Part shown: one piece after another, positions 1 through 5,607 of the stretch
How the letters are laid out: each line of letters begins with the position of its first letter
Position numbering within the stretch: the first letter of the stretch is position 1
Assembly (NCBI GenBank): GCA_021827875.1
Contig: JAKAUA010000050.1
Location: 1 to 6,230 of the forward strand
Length of the DNA stretch: 6,230 bases
Origin: a bacterium
GTDB lineage: Bacteria; Babelota; Babeliae; Babelales; Vermiphilaceae
Reading direction: 5' to 3'
Position numbers and translations under genes: made by a program
The notes under the pieces: generated by a model
Told to the model about the DNA's origin: nothing
What the model saw: the letters and a program-made list of their open reading frames with translations, nothing else
Database searches by the model: none

Positions 1-120
1 TTAGAAAAAATCAATAACAGGCCTCGTAAATCTTTAGGTTATGCAACTCCTAAAGAGATCTTTTTTGGACTAATTAATGGTAATAATTTAGAATATCAAA
101 ATGTTGCACTTATTAGTTGA
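1..120 (+). CDS. IS30-family transposase, C-terminal end only
   Basis: The frame is open from the first base of the window to a TGA at 118-120, giving 39 residues. It contains NNRPRKSLGYATPKEIFF and ends in VALIS. The pattern N-N-R-P-R-K-x-L-G-(Y/F)-x-T-P-x-E-x-F is the hallmark C-terminus of IS30-family DDE transposases, which often end in VAL plus one or two residues. This part of the family follows the catalytic core; the catalytic DDE residues lie left of the window. The enzyme would cut and join the ends of its own IS. Nothing in this piece shows damage, so the element may be intact outside the window. The next gene is on the opposite strand and ends 25 bp away. Confidence 0.9.
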   Translation, partial: LEKINNRPRKSLGYATPKEIFFGLINGNNLEYQNVALIS

Positions 121-127
121 ATCTACG
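102..127. repeat. Probable right terminal inverted repeat of the IS30-family element
   Basis: The bases from GTTGCACTT (103-111) to GAATCTAC (119-126) overlap the last codons and stop of the transposase. In several IS30-family elements, as I recall them, the right inverted repeat overlaps the codons for the terminal VAL residues and finishes a few bases after the stop. The exact outer edge is an estimate, because the left end is outside the window and cannot be aligned. The IS boundary would then fall at about 127, leaving roughly 17 bp of flank before the macrodomain gene stop. Confidence 0.5.
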
Positions 128-144
128 TTCATAAAAACTCCTAA

Positions 145-867
145 TTATCTACGATTACTATTTAAAGGCGATAATATTTTTTCCAATAATCTGTAATTTT
201 TGTTTAAAGATGATATTGTTTGCTCAAATAATTCATAATCATCCGGACTAAAAAGCACAAAGTTAATTTGTTTCAAGTGAGTATCATTTTTATGCTCAAA
301 AGTGTATTCCATAGTGTATTCCATAATGGTTTCTAATGCAATATGAGCAGCGCGTTCTTTGGGAAATGCATAAATAGCAGAGCTGATAAAAGGGAGTGCA
401 ATAGAAGTAATACCATGGTGATCTGCAAGTGCTAATATGCTTTCATAGGTGCTTCTCAGCAACTCATCTTGCTCTTTTTCATCTTTAATTAATCGGCAAT
501 CAGGGCCGGCCGCATGAATAATATACCGTATACCTCTTGTGGTCAATGCACAGCCAGAAGTTATTTTTGCTTCTCCTGTTGGACAACGTACTGCATCGGT
601 GCCCGCATATATAGGATGTTTGTCGCATTCTGTCTGCAGTTGTGCTTTACCTGCAGCAGCAAAAATTGCACCACAGACTCCGCCACCGGCCAACAGTTGT
701 TGATTGGCTGCATTTACAATCGCTTCTACAGGAGCTTTGGTGATATCGCCACGGCATATGGTAATAGTTGTTTTATCAGTAAGTTGTACGTTGTTGCCTG
801 ATACAAATACGCTCGCATTAATAGTGAATATCGATGTAAGGGATAGAATGTGGATTAACTTTTTCAT
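145..867 (-). CDS. Secreted macrodomain protein (ADP-ribose-binding fold)
   Basis: This 240-residue protein starts with a short basic and hydrophobic signal-like segment (residues 1 to about 19-24, MKKLIHILSLTSIFTINAS). A macrodomain covers about 35-210. Visible motifs are GDIT at 40-43, NAAN at 52-55, GGGVCGAI at 61-68, CPTGEA at 95-100, YIIHAAGP at 115-122 and PFISSAIYAFP at 159-169. This order matches the MacroD/YmdB type, which binds ADP-ribose and often hydrolyses ADP-ribosyl or O-acetyl-ADP-ribose bonds. The positions that are Asp and His in MacroD2 (GGGVDGxIH) are Cys65 and Phe69 here, so hydrolase activity is uncertain. Two loop glycines are Ala (164, 167). A weak GGA ribosome site lies 7 bases before the ATG, and the upstream gene stops only 11 bp earlier, so the two are very likely one transcript. 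An exported macrodomain would act in the envelope or outside the cell, possibly on a host; that is inference. Confidence 0.88.
   Translation of the reverse strand: MKKLIHILSLTSIFTINASVFVSGNNVQLTDKTTITICRGDITKAPVEAIVNAANQQLLAGGGVCGAIFAAAGKAQLQTECDKHPIYAGTDAVRCPTGEAKITSGCALTTRGIRYIIHAAGPDCRLIKDEKEQDELLRSTYESILALADHHGITSIALPFISSAIYAFPKERAAHIALETIMEYTMEYTFEHKNDTHLKQINFVLFSPDDYELFEQTISSLNKNYRLLEKILSPLNSNRR
301..324. repeat. 12-bp tandem duplication inside the macrodomain gene
   Basis: AGTGTATTCCAT occurs twice in direct succession (301-312 and 313-324). On the coding strand it encodes the duplicated MEYT at residues 182-189, in the helix after the second ligand-binding loop. The copies are identical and in frame, which points to a recent slippage event that adds about one helical turn. 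Confidence 0.9.
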
Positions 868-878
868 TGTTTATTCCG

Positions 879-1652
879 TTATAATTCTGTTTCAGGTAAT
901 TTTTCCCAGAAATCAATTGTTACTGTTTGGTCCAATTTTTTCTTGAGCTTGCTTTTAAGCATTACAATCCGCGTATCTCTTGTTTGTTGCGCTGTAAGGT
1001 GTTCTTGCAGAAGCTTGCTATTAGTTTCTATTGTAGCTTTTGTTGCAGAAAAATCTTTTTTTGCGTTTTCTCTTTGATTTAATAGCAATTGTGCTCGTGT
1101 CTTTTTGTTAACAGTATATGTAATATGATAATCTTTTAGAGAGGTACATTGTTCGTCTAATGCTCGTATAAGATCGCGTTGTAATAAAGCTACTTCATGC
1201 ATATCCATAAGAAGCGCGTCGGACAATTCACTTTTTTGTTGTGTAAGAGAATCGGACAATTGATTTATCTGCTGTATATCTATGTTTTGCGTAGCAAGAG
1301 CATCTCGTGGCTCTGATGTTGAGATTTTGGGATATAATATAAGAGTTTTCTTGATCCATTCTAACTTTGTAGTTTCTAATTGGCTGGCATGCGCATCAAG
1401 ACAGGCAGTCGTCTCTTGTTGATGTTTTAATAATTGTTGCTGGAATGCTTGTTGGAGTTGTGTATTCTCCTTTTTCACCGGCCTAACACCAAAATACCAC
1501 CAACCAAGACTGGTAAGTGCTGCAGTACCAACAATGGCTGCTGAATAGCCGCCAAATAGGCGCGTGTACCATGGTCGATGATTTGTTTGACCCGCATGGG
1601 CAAAAGGCATTGCAAGTGTAAGACAGAGTAAAATATTTTTTAAGAAATTCAT
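879..1652 (-). CDS. Signal-peptide protein with a membrane segment and coiled coil, PWYxRLF motif, unknown function
   Basis: The family is not recognised. The chosen start (ATG at 1650-1652) gives 257 residues. The frame is open 26 codons further upstream to 1730, but the internal ATG has GGGGG four bases before it and begins a clean signal peptide, MNFLKNILLCLTLAMPFAHA, with probable cleavage after Ala20. Residues 27-33 are PWYTRLF. Residues about 35-56 (YSAAIVGTAALTSLGWWYFG) form a likely membrane segment followed by basic RPVKK. The remainder, about 60-250, is Gln-, Leu- and Lys-rich with long heptad-like helices, so a coiled coil is likely. If the signal is cleaved and the membrane segment inserted, the positive-inside rule puts the coiled coil in the cytoplasm. 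If the segment is not a true anchor, the protein is periplasmic or secreted. The macrodomain gene follows after 11 bp. It could be a structural, adhesin-like or effector protein; the sequence does not decide. Confidence 0.72.
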   Translation of the reverse strand: MNFLKNILLCLTLAMPFAHAGQTNHRPWYTRLFGGYSAAIVGTAALTSLGWWYFGVRPVKKENTQLQQAFQQQLLKHQQETTACLDAHASQLETTKLEWIKKTLILYPKISTSEPRDALATQNIDIQQINQLSDSLTQQKSELSDALLMDMHEVALLQRDLIRALDEQCTSLKDYHITYTVNKKTRAQLLLNQRENAKKDFSATKATIETNSKLLQEHLTAQQTRDTRIVMLKSKLKKKLDQTVTIDFWEKLPETEL

Positions 1653-1752
1653 AAAACCCCCAATAAGATCTAAGTTTTTTCTCTTATCTATAAGGTTATC
1701 AGAATTTATTAAAAATTCAATTTGAAACATTGGTGGGGCGTTGAGACAAAGA

Positions 1753-1762
1753 GGTAAGTGGG
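1753..1762. repeat. Short repeat GGTAAGTGGG, copy 1
   Basis: GGTAAGTGGG lies between the two coiled-coil genes and is followed by the related GTTAAGTGG (1762-1770). On the minus strand this reads CCACTTAACCCACTTACC. The same 10 bases recur upstream of the neighbouring gene at 2582. No promoter hexamers convincingly accompany it, so it is listed only as a repeated intergenic word. Confidence 0.45.
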
Positions 1763-1811
1763 TTAAGTGGAATGTTTTAATCGGGCGGTGGGGTTAGTTA
1801 AGAGTGATTTC

Positions 1812-2483
1812 TTATTTCTTTAATTCGTAGTACTCACCAAGTTCAAGTGCAATTTGATCAAGTCGCTTTCTTATTGGTTGTATATTTGAAAGGAGTTGTT
1901 GTCTTGCCTGAGCAGACTTTTTCTGTGCTGATGGAGCAAGCGTCTTACCCTCTTTTTTAAGCTTTGATTCTACTTCGTCTAAATTGTTTAATTGGCTTCG
2001 CAGGGTTTGATATTTATCTCTGAGATTTATGCGTTCTTTGGCTATGGGTCGAAGGTTTGTGGGTAGAGATTCTATTTCTTGAATGGCAGGAATTATTTTT
2101 GTATCGAGTTTATCGCGGGCATCCCTGATTTTTTTATATTTTTCACGTGTGACGAGAGCTGTATCATCGTTTTTCGGCATATTGGCTTTGATGATGGATT
2201 GCTCTTTTGCATATTCTTTTTTTAGCTCTATTAACGAATTGTCTTCTCGCTTTTTTTCTTCAGCATAAGCAGGATTTGCTTGTTGATCTCTATTTTTTGG
2301 CCAGATCCAACTAAAATAAGTTGATAAGCTCCTATTAGCAACAGGCTTCTGTGCGGGGATTGATTGTTGCGTCTCTGCATACCATGTTGCAGGATTAAAA
2401 AGGCGTTTATACCATGGTTGATTATCGGCTGCAAAAAGAGACATGGATGCCAAAAGAGCGATGATTCTCATTAATTGCTTCAT
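1812..2483 (-). CDS. Secreted coiled-coil protein, PWYxRLF motif, unknown function
   Basis: The family is not recognised. The 223-residue protein begins with a signal peptide (MKQLMRIIALLASMSLFAA, probable cleavage after Ala18 or Ala19). Right after it comes DNQPWYKRLF, with PWYKRLF at 23-29, then an aromatic linker (TWY at about 32-34, YFSWIWP at about 56-62). From about residue 75 to the end it is strongly charged, rich in Lys, Glu, Gln and Leu, and almost certainly helical with coiled-coil character. There is no second membrane segment, unlike the gene at 879-1652. An AGAGG ribosome site 7-8 bases before the ATG supports the start. The stop lies 159 bp before the start of the next gene on the strand, which shares the PWYxRLF motif; the two may be diverged paralogues at the N-terminus only. 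Periplasmic or extracellular location is inferred. Confidence 0.75.
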   Translation of the reverse strand: MKQLMRIIALLASMSLFAADNQPWYKRLFNPATWYAETQQSIPAQKPVANRSLSTYFSWIWPKNRDQQANPAYAEEKKREDNSLIELKKEYAKEQSIIKANMPKNDDTALVTREKYKKIRDARDKLDTKIIPAIQEIESLPTNLRPIAKERINLRDKYQTLRSQLNNLDEVESKLKKEGKTLAPSAQKKSAQARQQLLSNIQPIRKRLDQIALELGEYYELKK

Positions 2484-2526
2484 ATAAAAACCTCTTTTAT
2501 TAAAATAATATCAACTCTCTCTTTTA

Positions 2527-2556
2527 AGCATACCAATTGCTTCTATTTATTTTCAA
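2527..2556 (-). promoter_or_regulatory. Candidate sigma70-type promoter for the 1812-2483 gene
   Basis: On the minus strand TTGAAA (2556-2551) is followed after 18 bases by TATGCT (2532-2527). The -35 matches consensus at five of six positions and the -10 at four of six. Transcription would start near 2520, giving a leader of about 37 bases that includes the AGAGG ribosome site. In AT-rich DNA such matches arise by chance, so confidence is limited. Confidence 0.4.
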
Positions 2557-2581
2557 TTATAAAAATTAAATCAGGTAAAGC

Positions 2582-2592
2582 GGTAAGTGGGG
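2582..2592. repeat. Short repeat GGTAAGTGGGG, copy 2
   Basis: The 10-base word found at 1753-1762 occurs again here, in the same orientation, with one extra G. It lies upstream of the 1812-2483 gene, about 25 bp before its candidate -35 box, and also upstream of the divergent FAD oxidoreductase gene. It could be a regulator site or part of a dispersed intergenic repeat. Confidence 0.45.
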
Positions 2593-2606
2593 ATTTGAAA
2601 TTTTTC

Positions 2607-2636
2607 TTGCATTATAAAAGACTGTTTTTGCATTAT
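2607..2636 (+). promoter_or_regulatory. Direct repeat TTGCATTAT with 21-bp period before the FAD oxidoreductase gene
   Basis: TTGCATTAT occurs at 2607-2615 and again at 2628-2636, each preceded by a run of T. The 21-bp spacing is two helical turns, so both copies face the same side of the DNA, as expected for a regulator binding as a dimer. The second copy also offers a weak -10 (CATTAT, 2631-2636) 18 bases after TTGCAT of the first. It may be an operator, a promoter or both; nothing identifies a regulator. Confidence 0.4.
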
Positions 2637-2656
2637 GGGTAAAAAGGAAAATAAGC

Positions 2657-3943
2657 ATGAATGATAAAATAAAACCGCAAGATCAGGCGTTTTGGTATGT
2701 AAAAAGAGAGCAGACAATTCCTTTGCGAGAGAATCTTGCCGTAGATGTAGTAATTATTGGTGGTGGTATGGCAGGTCTTTCTGCAGCGCATGCTGCGGTA
2801 AATAAAGGCAAGCGCGTTGTTTTGCTTGAGCACTATTATTGCGGGTCGGGTGCAACAGGTAAAAGTTCAGGATTTATTACACCAAATGCAGAACTTTCTT
2901 TTACCGATTATGCAAAGCGCTTTTCTTTTGAGGATGCGCGCATTATTTGGGATTGCATTAACAGCGGAGTTAATGATATTCGCTCTGCAGTTACTCATTA
3001 TAATTTTGATTGCGAATATATGCCGCAAGATACTTTGGTCATTGCAAACACTAAAAAAGCAATGCAGCAATTAACCACCGAATACAATAATCTAACGCGC
3101 TACAACTATAAGACAGCATTGTATGATAAAAATAATATTTGTAACTCCATTGGATCTTCTCGCTATTATGGCGGCGTAGGGTATAAAGATACTTTCAGCA
3201 TCAATGGTTATCTCTATTGCCAAGAGATGAAAAAAGTTTTACTTAGCAAAGGAGTACAGATTTTTGAAGAAACGGCAGTAGTAGCCATTTCTGATCATAT
3301 AGTGCAATCTTTGCATGGTAGCGTTGAGGCAGAATATATCATTGTGTGTACTGACCGGTTTGCTCCGCAGATGGGCTTATTAAAGCAAGATGTATATCAT
3401 GCACAAACATTTTTAATGCTTTCAGAGCCATTAACAGAAGAACAAGCGCGACGATTATTTCCACGCAAATCGCTTCTTGTATGGGATACTGAGTTGATTT
3501 ATAACTATTTTCGCTTAACAATAGACAATCGTTTATTGCTTGGTGGCGGCTGTTTGCTTAATACGTATGCGCGCACACCAACTCATGATAGTAGTTATAT
3601 GTTTAATAAATTAACGCGCTATTTTGCAAAAATGTTTCCTGATCAATCTATTCAATTCTCTCACATGTGGCCGGGGCTCATCGGCATTTCAAAAGATATT
3701 GCGCCAATCATAGGGCGTGATAAAGATAAACAGCATATCTATTATGTATCAGCGGCTACCGGATTGCCGATTGCTGCGGCGCTCGGACGCTACGCAGTAG
3801 AGCATTTGCTTGATGGCCGTAATGAACTGGATGACTATTTTTCTCCGTATAGATCAGTACCAATCGGCGGTATTGTGCAAAAAATTTTGGGTACACCATT
3901 CACCTTTGCATTGTGTAATGGGCTAAAGACGAATATTCCATGA
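2657..3943 (+). CDS. FAD-dependent oxidoreductase, D-amino-acid-oxidase (DAO) superfamily
   Basis: This 428-residue protein has a complete Rossmann FAD-binding motif near the N-terminus: DVVIIGGGMAGLSAA at 30-44, with the strand-ending acidic residue Glu58 of VVLLE. It is followed by CGSGATGKSSGF at 62-73, the loop typical of the DAO family (PF01266), including gamma-glutamylputrescine oxidase PuuB/OrdL. The C-terminal FAD-contact region is present: HMWPGLIGISKDIAPIIG at 336-353 and YYVSAATGLPIAAALGRYA at 362-380. These enzymes oxidise C-N bonds of amino acids or amines, passing electrons to O2 or another acceptor. The substrate cannot be told from sequence. There is no signal peptide, so it is cytoplasmic. 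Length is normal for the family. An AGGA ribosome site 8 bases before the ATG fixes the start. No pathway partner lies beside it, and it converges with the TA operon with 16 bp between stops. Confidence 0.88.
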   Translation: MNDKIKPQDQAFWYVKREQTIPLRENLAVDVVIIGGGMAGLSAAHAAVNKGKRVVLLEHYYCGSGATGKSSGFITPNAELSFTDYAKRFSFEDARIIWDCINSGVNDIRSAVTHYNFDCEYMPQDTLVIANTKKAMQQLTTEYNNLTRYNYKTALYDKNNICNSIGSSRYYGGVGYKDTFSINGYLYCQEMKKVLLSKGVQIFEETAVVAISDHIVQSLHGSVEAEYIIVCTDRFAPQMGLLKQDVYHAQTFLMLSEPLTEEQARRLFPRKSLLVWDTELIYNYFRLTIDNRLLLGGGCLLNTYARTPTHDSSYMFNKLTRYFAKMFPDQSIQFSHMWPGLIGISKDIAPIIGRDKDKQHIYYVSAATGLPIAAALGRYAVEHLLDGRNELDDYFSPYRSVPIGGIVQKILGTPFTFALCNGLKTNIP

Positions 3944-3951
3944 AGGAATAT
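3933..3951. terminator. Hairpin between convergent genes, possible weak terminator
   Basis: ATATTCC (3933-3939) and GGAATAT (3945-3951) form a 7-bp stem with a 5-base loop, spanning the stop codon of the FAD oxidoreductase gene. A second small palindrome, GTGATgATCAC, follows at 3953-3963, and a run of seven T starts at 3967. The stem is short and AT-rich and the T run is distant, so termination is only a possibility. Confidence 0.3.
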
Positions 3952-3959
3952 GGTGATGA

Positions 3960-4127
3960 TCACTCAATTTTTTTCTTGCGTAATGCTAATTTTTTGGCGG
4001 CAGTAGAAAGTTTTTTGAGTTCTCCGTAAAAATGGTCAAAATCTTTGGTAGAAAGTTGCACCAATACAGGCTCCTGTTTGTCGTTATAGTAAAATGTTGG
4101 TTTTATAATTCTTTTTTTCTTATTCAT
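3960..4127 (-). CDS. Small Phd/RelB-like protein downstream of the toxin, possible second antitoxin
   Basis: The frame extends to 4169, but the ATG at 4125-4127 fits better: GGGG lies 8 bases before it, it sits 4 bp after the toxin stop, and the upstream extension would overlap the toxin gene. The resulting 55-residue protein is basic at both ends. Residues 19-31 (EPVLVQLSTKDFD) match the antitoxin encoded at 4416-4631 at the same residue numbers: E19, V21, V23, Q24, S26, D29, F30 and D31 are identical. This is the beta-strand plus helix-start core of short Phd/YefM-like antitoxins. It lacks the FYSHEEIKQLI tail of the first antitoxin, the part expected to block a toxin. It may be a second antitoxin, an autoregulator or a relic of a neighbouring TA pair. 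It is translated with the operon if translated at all. Confidence 0.62.
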   Translation of the reverse strand: MNKKKRIIKPTFYYNDKQEPVLVQLSTKDFDHFYGELKKLSTAAKKLALRKKKIE

Positions 4128-4131
4128 ATCA

Positions 4132-4416
4132 TCAACCCCGATATATTTCTCTTCTATGTCCGATTTCAATGATATAGACTACTATTTCATGCTCTACCAC
4201 TTCATATATAACGCGTATGTCATTTATGCGTAATCTAAATCTTGGTTCAGTTGTTCCACTTAGCTTTTTTACATCCAAATTATCTTCGCCATTTACGAGT
4301 TGTTCTAGCTTTTTGTAAATGTGTGCAGCTATTTTTTTATCTAGTTTTTCAAGATACTTTTTTGCTTTTAAAGAATAAGTAAGTTTATAATCTTTTAATC
4401 GATTAACAAACGTCAT
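4132..4416 (-). CDS. RelE/ParE-family toxin
   Basis: This 94-residue protein has the full RelE/ParE layout: KLTYSLKAKKYLEKLDKKIAA at about 11-31 as the first strand and helix, a second helix with KKLEQLVNG at 35-43, KKLSG at 50-54, the RFRLRINDIRVIYE strand pair at 59-72, and IEIGHRREIYR at 83-93. Basic residues R61, R63, R68, R88 and R89 and aromatic Y92 fit the positions used by RelE-type mRNA interferases, which cut mRNA in the ribosomal A site. ParE-like gyrase inhibition cannot be excluded from sequence. The gene overlaps its antitoxin by one base (TAATG), so the two are translationally coupled. All family landmarks are intact, with no sign of decay. It acts in the cytoplasm as a growth-arrest toxin when free of antitoxin. 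Confidence 0.9.
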   Translation of the reverse strand: MTFVNRLKDYKLTYSLKAKKYLEKLDKKIAAHIYKKLEQLVNGEDNLDVKKLSGTTEPRFRLRINDIRVIYEVVEHEIVVYIIEIGHRREIYRG

Positions 4417-4631
4417 TATTTTTTACTCGCGATTAATTGTTTTATTTCTTCATGGGAGTAGAATTTAGGGTTTTTCTCTCTTTTTATTGCTTCGACAGCT
4501 AGGTTGTCTAAGAGATCTTCCATGAGCTCAACAAGCAAATCAAAATCATGCTTACTCATTTGTACGCCGACTTTTTCATTATTTGCTCGAATATGCTGAA
4601 TTTTGACTGAAGGTATATCATACCATGCCAT
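4416..4631 (-). CDS. Phd/YefM-like antitoxin for the adjacent RelE-type toxin
   Basis: This 71-residue, strongly charged protein is directly upstream of and overlaps the toxin gene. Residues 17-31 (NNEKVGVQMSKHDFD) followed by the acidic helix LLVELMEDLLDNLAVEAI (32-49) resemble the VxVxxSxxDFxxLxExLEDLxD core of Phd/YefM-type antitoxins. The C-terminus FYSHEEIKQLIASKK (57-71) resembles the toxin-binding tail seen in short antitoxins. The N-terminal part is shorter than a full Phd DNA-binding domain, so its own repressor role is uncertain. An AGGA ribosome site lies 8 bases before the ATG. It is the first gene of the operon, the usual order for type II TA systems. It would bind and neutralise the toxin and probably control the promoter together with it. 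Confidence 0.82.
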   Translation of the reverse strand: MAWYDIPSVKIQHIRANNEKVGVQMSKHDFDLLVELMEDLLDNLAVEAIKREKNPKFYSHEEIKQLIASKK

Positions 4632-4678
4632 GCTTTGTATCCTGATTTGGTCTATTTAGTTCATTTGCTACTAATTTT

Positions 4679-4708
4679 AATCTAATATGCTATTAATTTA
4701 TAGATCAA
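4679..4708 (-). promoter_or_regulatory. Candidate promoter and operator of the TA operon
   Basis: On the minus strand TTGATC (4708-4703) and TAGATT (4684-4679) are 18 bases apart, each matching consensus at four of six positions. A palindrome, TAATA-TGC-TATTA (4683-4695), fills the spacer and touches the -10. Type II TA operons are commonly repressed by the antitoxin-toxin complex at palindromes in this position. Arms of five AT bases are weak evidence in AT-rich DNA. Confidence 0.35.
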
Positions 4709-4798
4709 CAATCGAGTGAATGACGAAGTAATTACGTTTGCATTTCACATAAAAATGGAGCAAAAATAAAGATATTTTTTTAGTTAGAGGAAGAACTT

Positions 4799-5533
4799 AT
4801 GTTGCTTGATAACAATATACTATTTTTGCTCTGCTGTATGAACATTGGCATTCCCGCTTTTGATTATCAACGAGGCAGTGTATATGCAATGAATAGCAAA
4901 GTTTTGAATGCAGACGCAAACTACACCGTGAGCCTTGGCATGATATCTGAGCAGGATGTTGTAGAGGTAAATACATTTTATGATAAAGTGCCATATAATT
5001 GGTGTATATATGGGGATGATCAAGCAGCATGCATTGTTTTACAGAAATCGGGCATGCATAAGCAAGTAACAGTCACTGCTATGGGCATAGACCTTGGTGC
5101 TGATTTGTCTGATGCAATGCATGATACTCATCTGCAGATCAAAGAAGTCGACACTTTTTCTCCCGATTTTACAAATACATTTGAAGCATCTTTTGAAATA
5201 GAAGGTAGCGATATAGAAGTATTTAAGCGTTACATTCTTGAGCGCGTCGGTCCTGATAACGTGCGTTGCTATGTTGCTTATTATGATGAAGTGCCGGTAT
5301 CTACTGCTATGTATTTACGTAAAGATACGGATGTTGCCTTATGTTGTGTTGCCACAGATACTGATTATCGCCACAAGGGATGCGGCTCTGCTATATGCCA
5401 TAGAATACTTTCTGATGCGAAAGCTAGTGGGGCAAACGCATGGCTTGCTTCATCAGATATGGGTTATCCAGTCTACAAAAAATTAGGATTTGTAGAATAT
5501 GGTCCATTTGAGGTGTGGGGCAGTAGAAAGTGA
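4799..5533 (+). CDS. GNAT-family N-acetyltransferase with an extra N-terminal domain
   Basis: This 244-residue protein carries a clear C-terminal GNAT domain from about 113. Motif A is VALCCVATDTDYRHKGCGSAI at 179-199, with the acetyl-CoA pyrophosphate loop R191-x-x-G194-x-G196-S/A. Motif B ends in YPVYKKLGFVEYGPFEVW at 223-240, the usual YxKxGF signature. Residues 1-110 look like the degenerate N-terminal half of two-domain GNATs, with NYTVSLG at 41-47, YNWCIYGDDQ at 66-75 and TAMGIDL at 93-99. The enzyme transfers acetyl from acetyl-CoA to an amine; the substrate is unknown. GAGGA 8 bases before the ATG makes the start firm. The hydrophobic N-terminus (ILFLLCCMNIGIPAF) lacks basic residues and probably belongs to the fold, not to a signal peptide. 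It is divergent from the TA operon and followed by a hairpin, so it is probably monocistronic. Confidence 0.87.
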   Translation: MLLDNNILFLLCCMNIGIPAFDYQRGSVYAMNSKVLNADANYTVSLGMISEQDVVEVNTFYDKVPYNWCIYGDDQAACIVLQKSGMHKQVTVTAMGIDLGADLSDAMHDTHLQIKEVDTFSPDFTNTFEASFEIEGSDIEVFKRYILERVGPDNVRCYVAYYDEVPVSTAMYLRKDTDVALCCVATDTDYRHKGCGSAICHRILSDAKASGANAWLASSDMGYPVYKKLGFVEYGPFEVWGSRK

Positions 5534-5537
5534 TGCC

Positions 5538-5572
5538 TTAAGCTCGCATATTGGCCATTGAGATGAGCTTAA
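5538..5572. terminator. Hairpin after the GNAT gene, possible terminator
   Basis: TTAAGCTC (5538-5545) and GAGCTTAA (5565-5572) form a perfect 8-bp stem starting 4 bases after the stop codon, with a 19-base loop that includes the palindrome TGGCCA. There is no strong T run after it (TAATAGTTTAT), so it may terminate weakly or protect the mRNA end. Confidence 0.4.
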
Positions 5573-5607
5573 TAATAGTTTATACTGATTGCACACATCG
5601 TATATTC

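Noticed and set aside
514..946. Two overlapping plus-strand open frames opposite the macrodomain gene
   Set aside because: Both are shadows of a strongly supported macrodomain with all motifs in order; their translations are low-quality and have no ribosome sites.
1653..1730. Longer start for the coiled-coil protein, adding 26 residues
   Set aside because: The extension would bury the signal peptide inside the chain; the internal ATG has a G-rich ribosome site and starts a clean signal peptide.
4128..4169. Longer start for the 55-residue antitoxin-like protein
   Set aside because: It would overlap the toxin gene by 38 bases, and the ATG at 4125-4127 has GGGG at proper spacing.
4728..4735. 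Perfect 8-bp palindrome GTAATTAC in the divergent region
   Set aside because: It is too short and AT-rich to support an operator call, and it has no second copy in the window.
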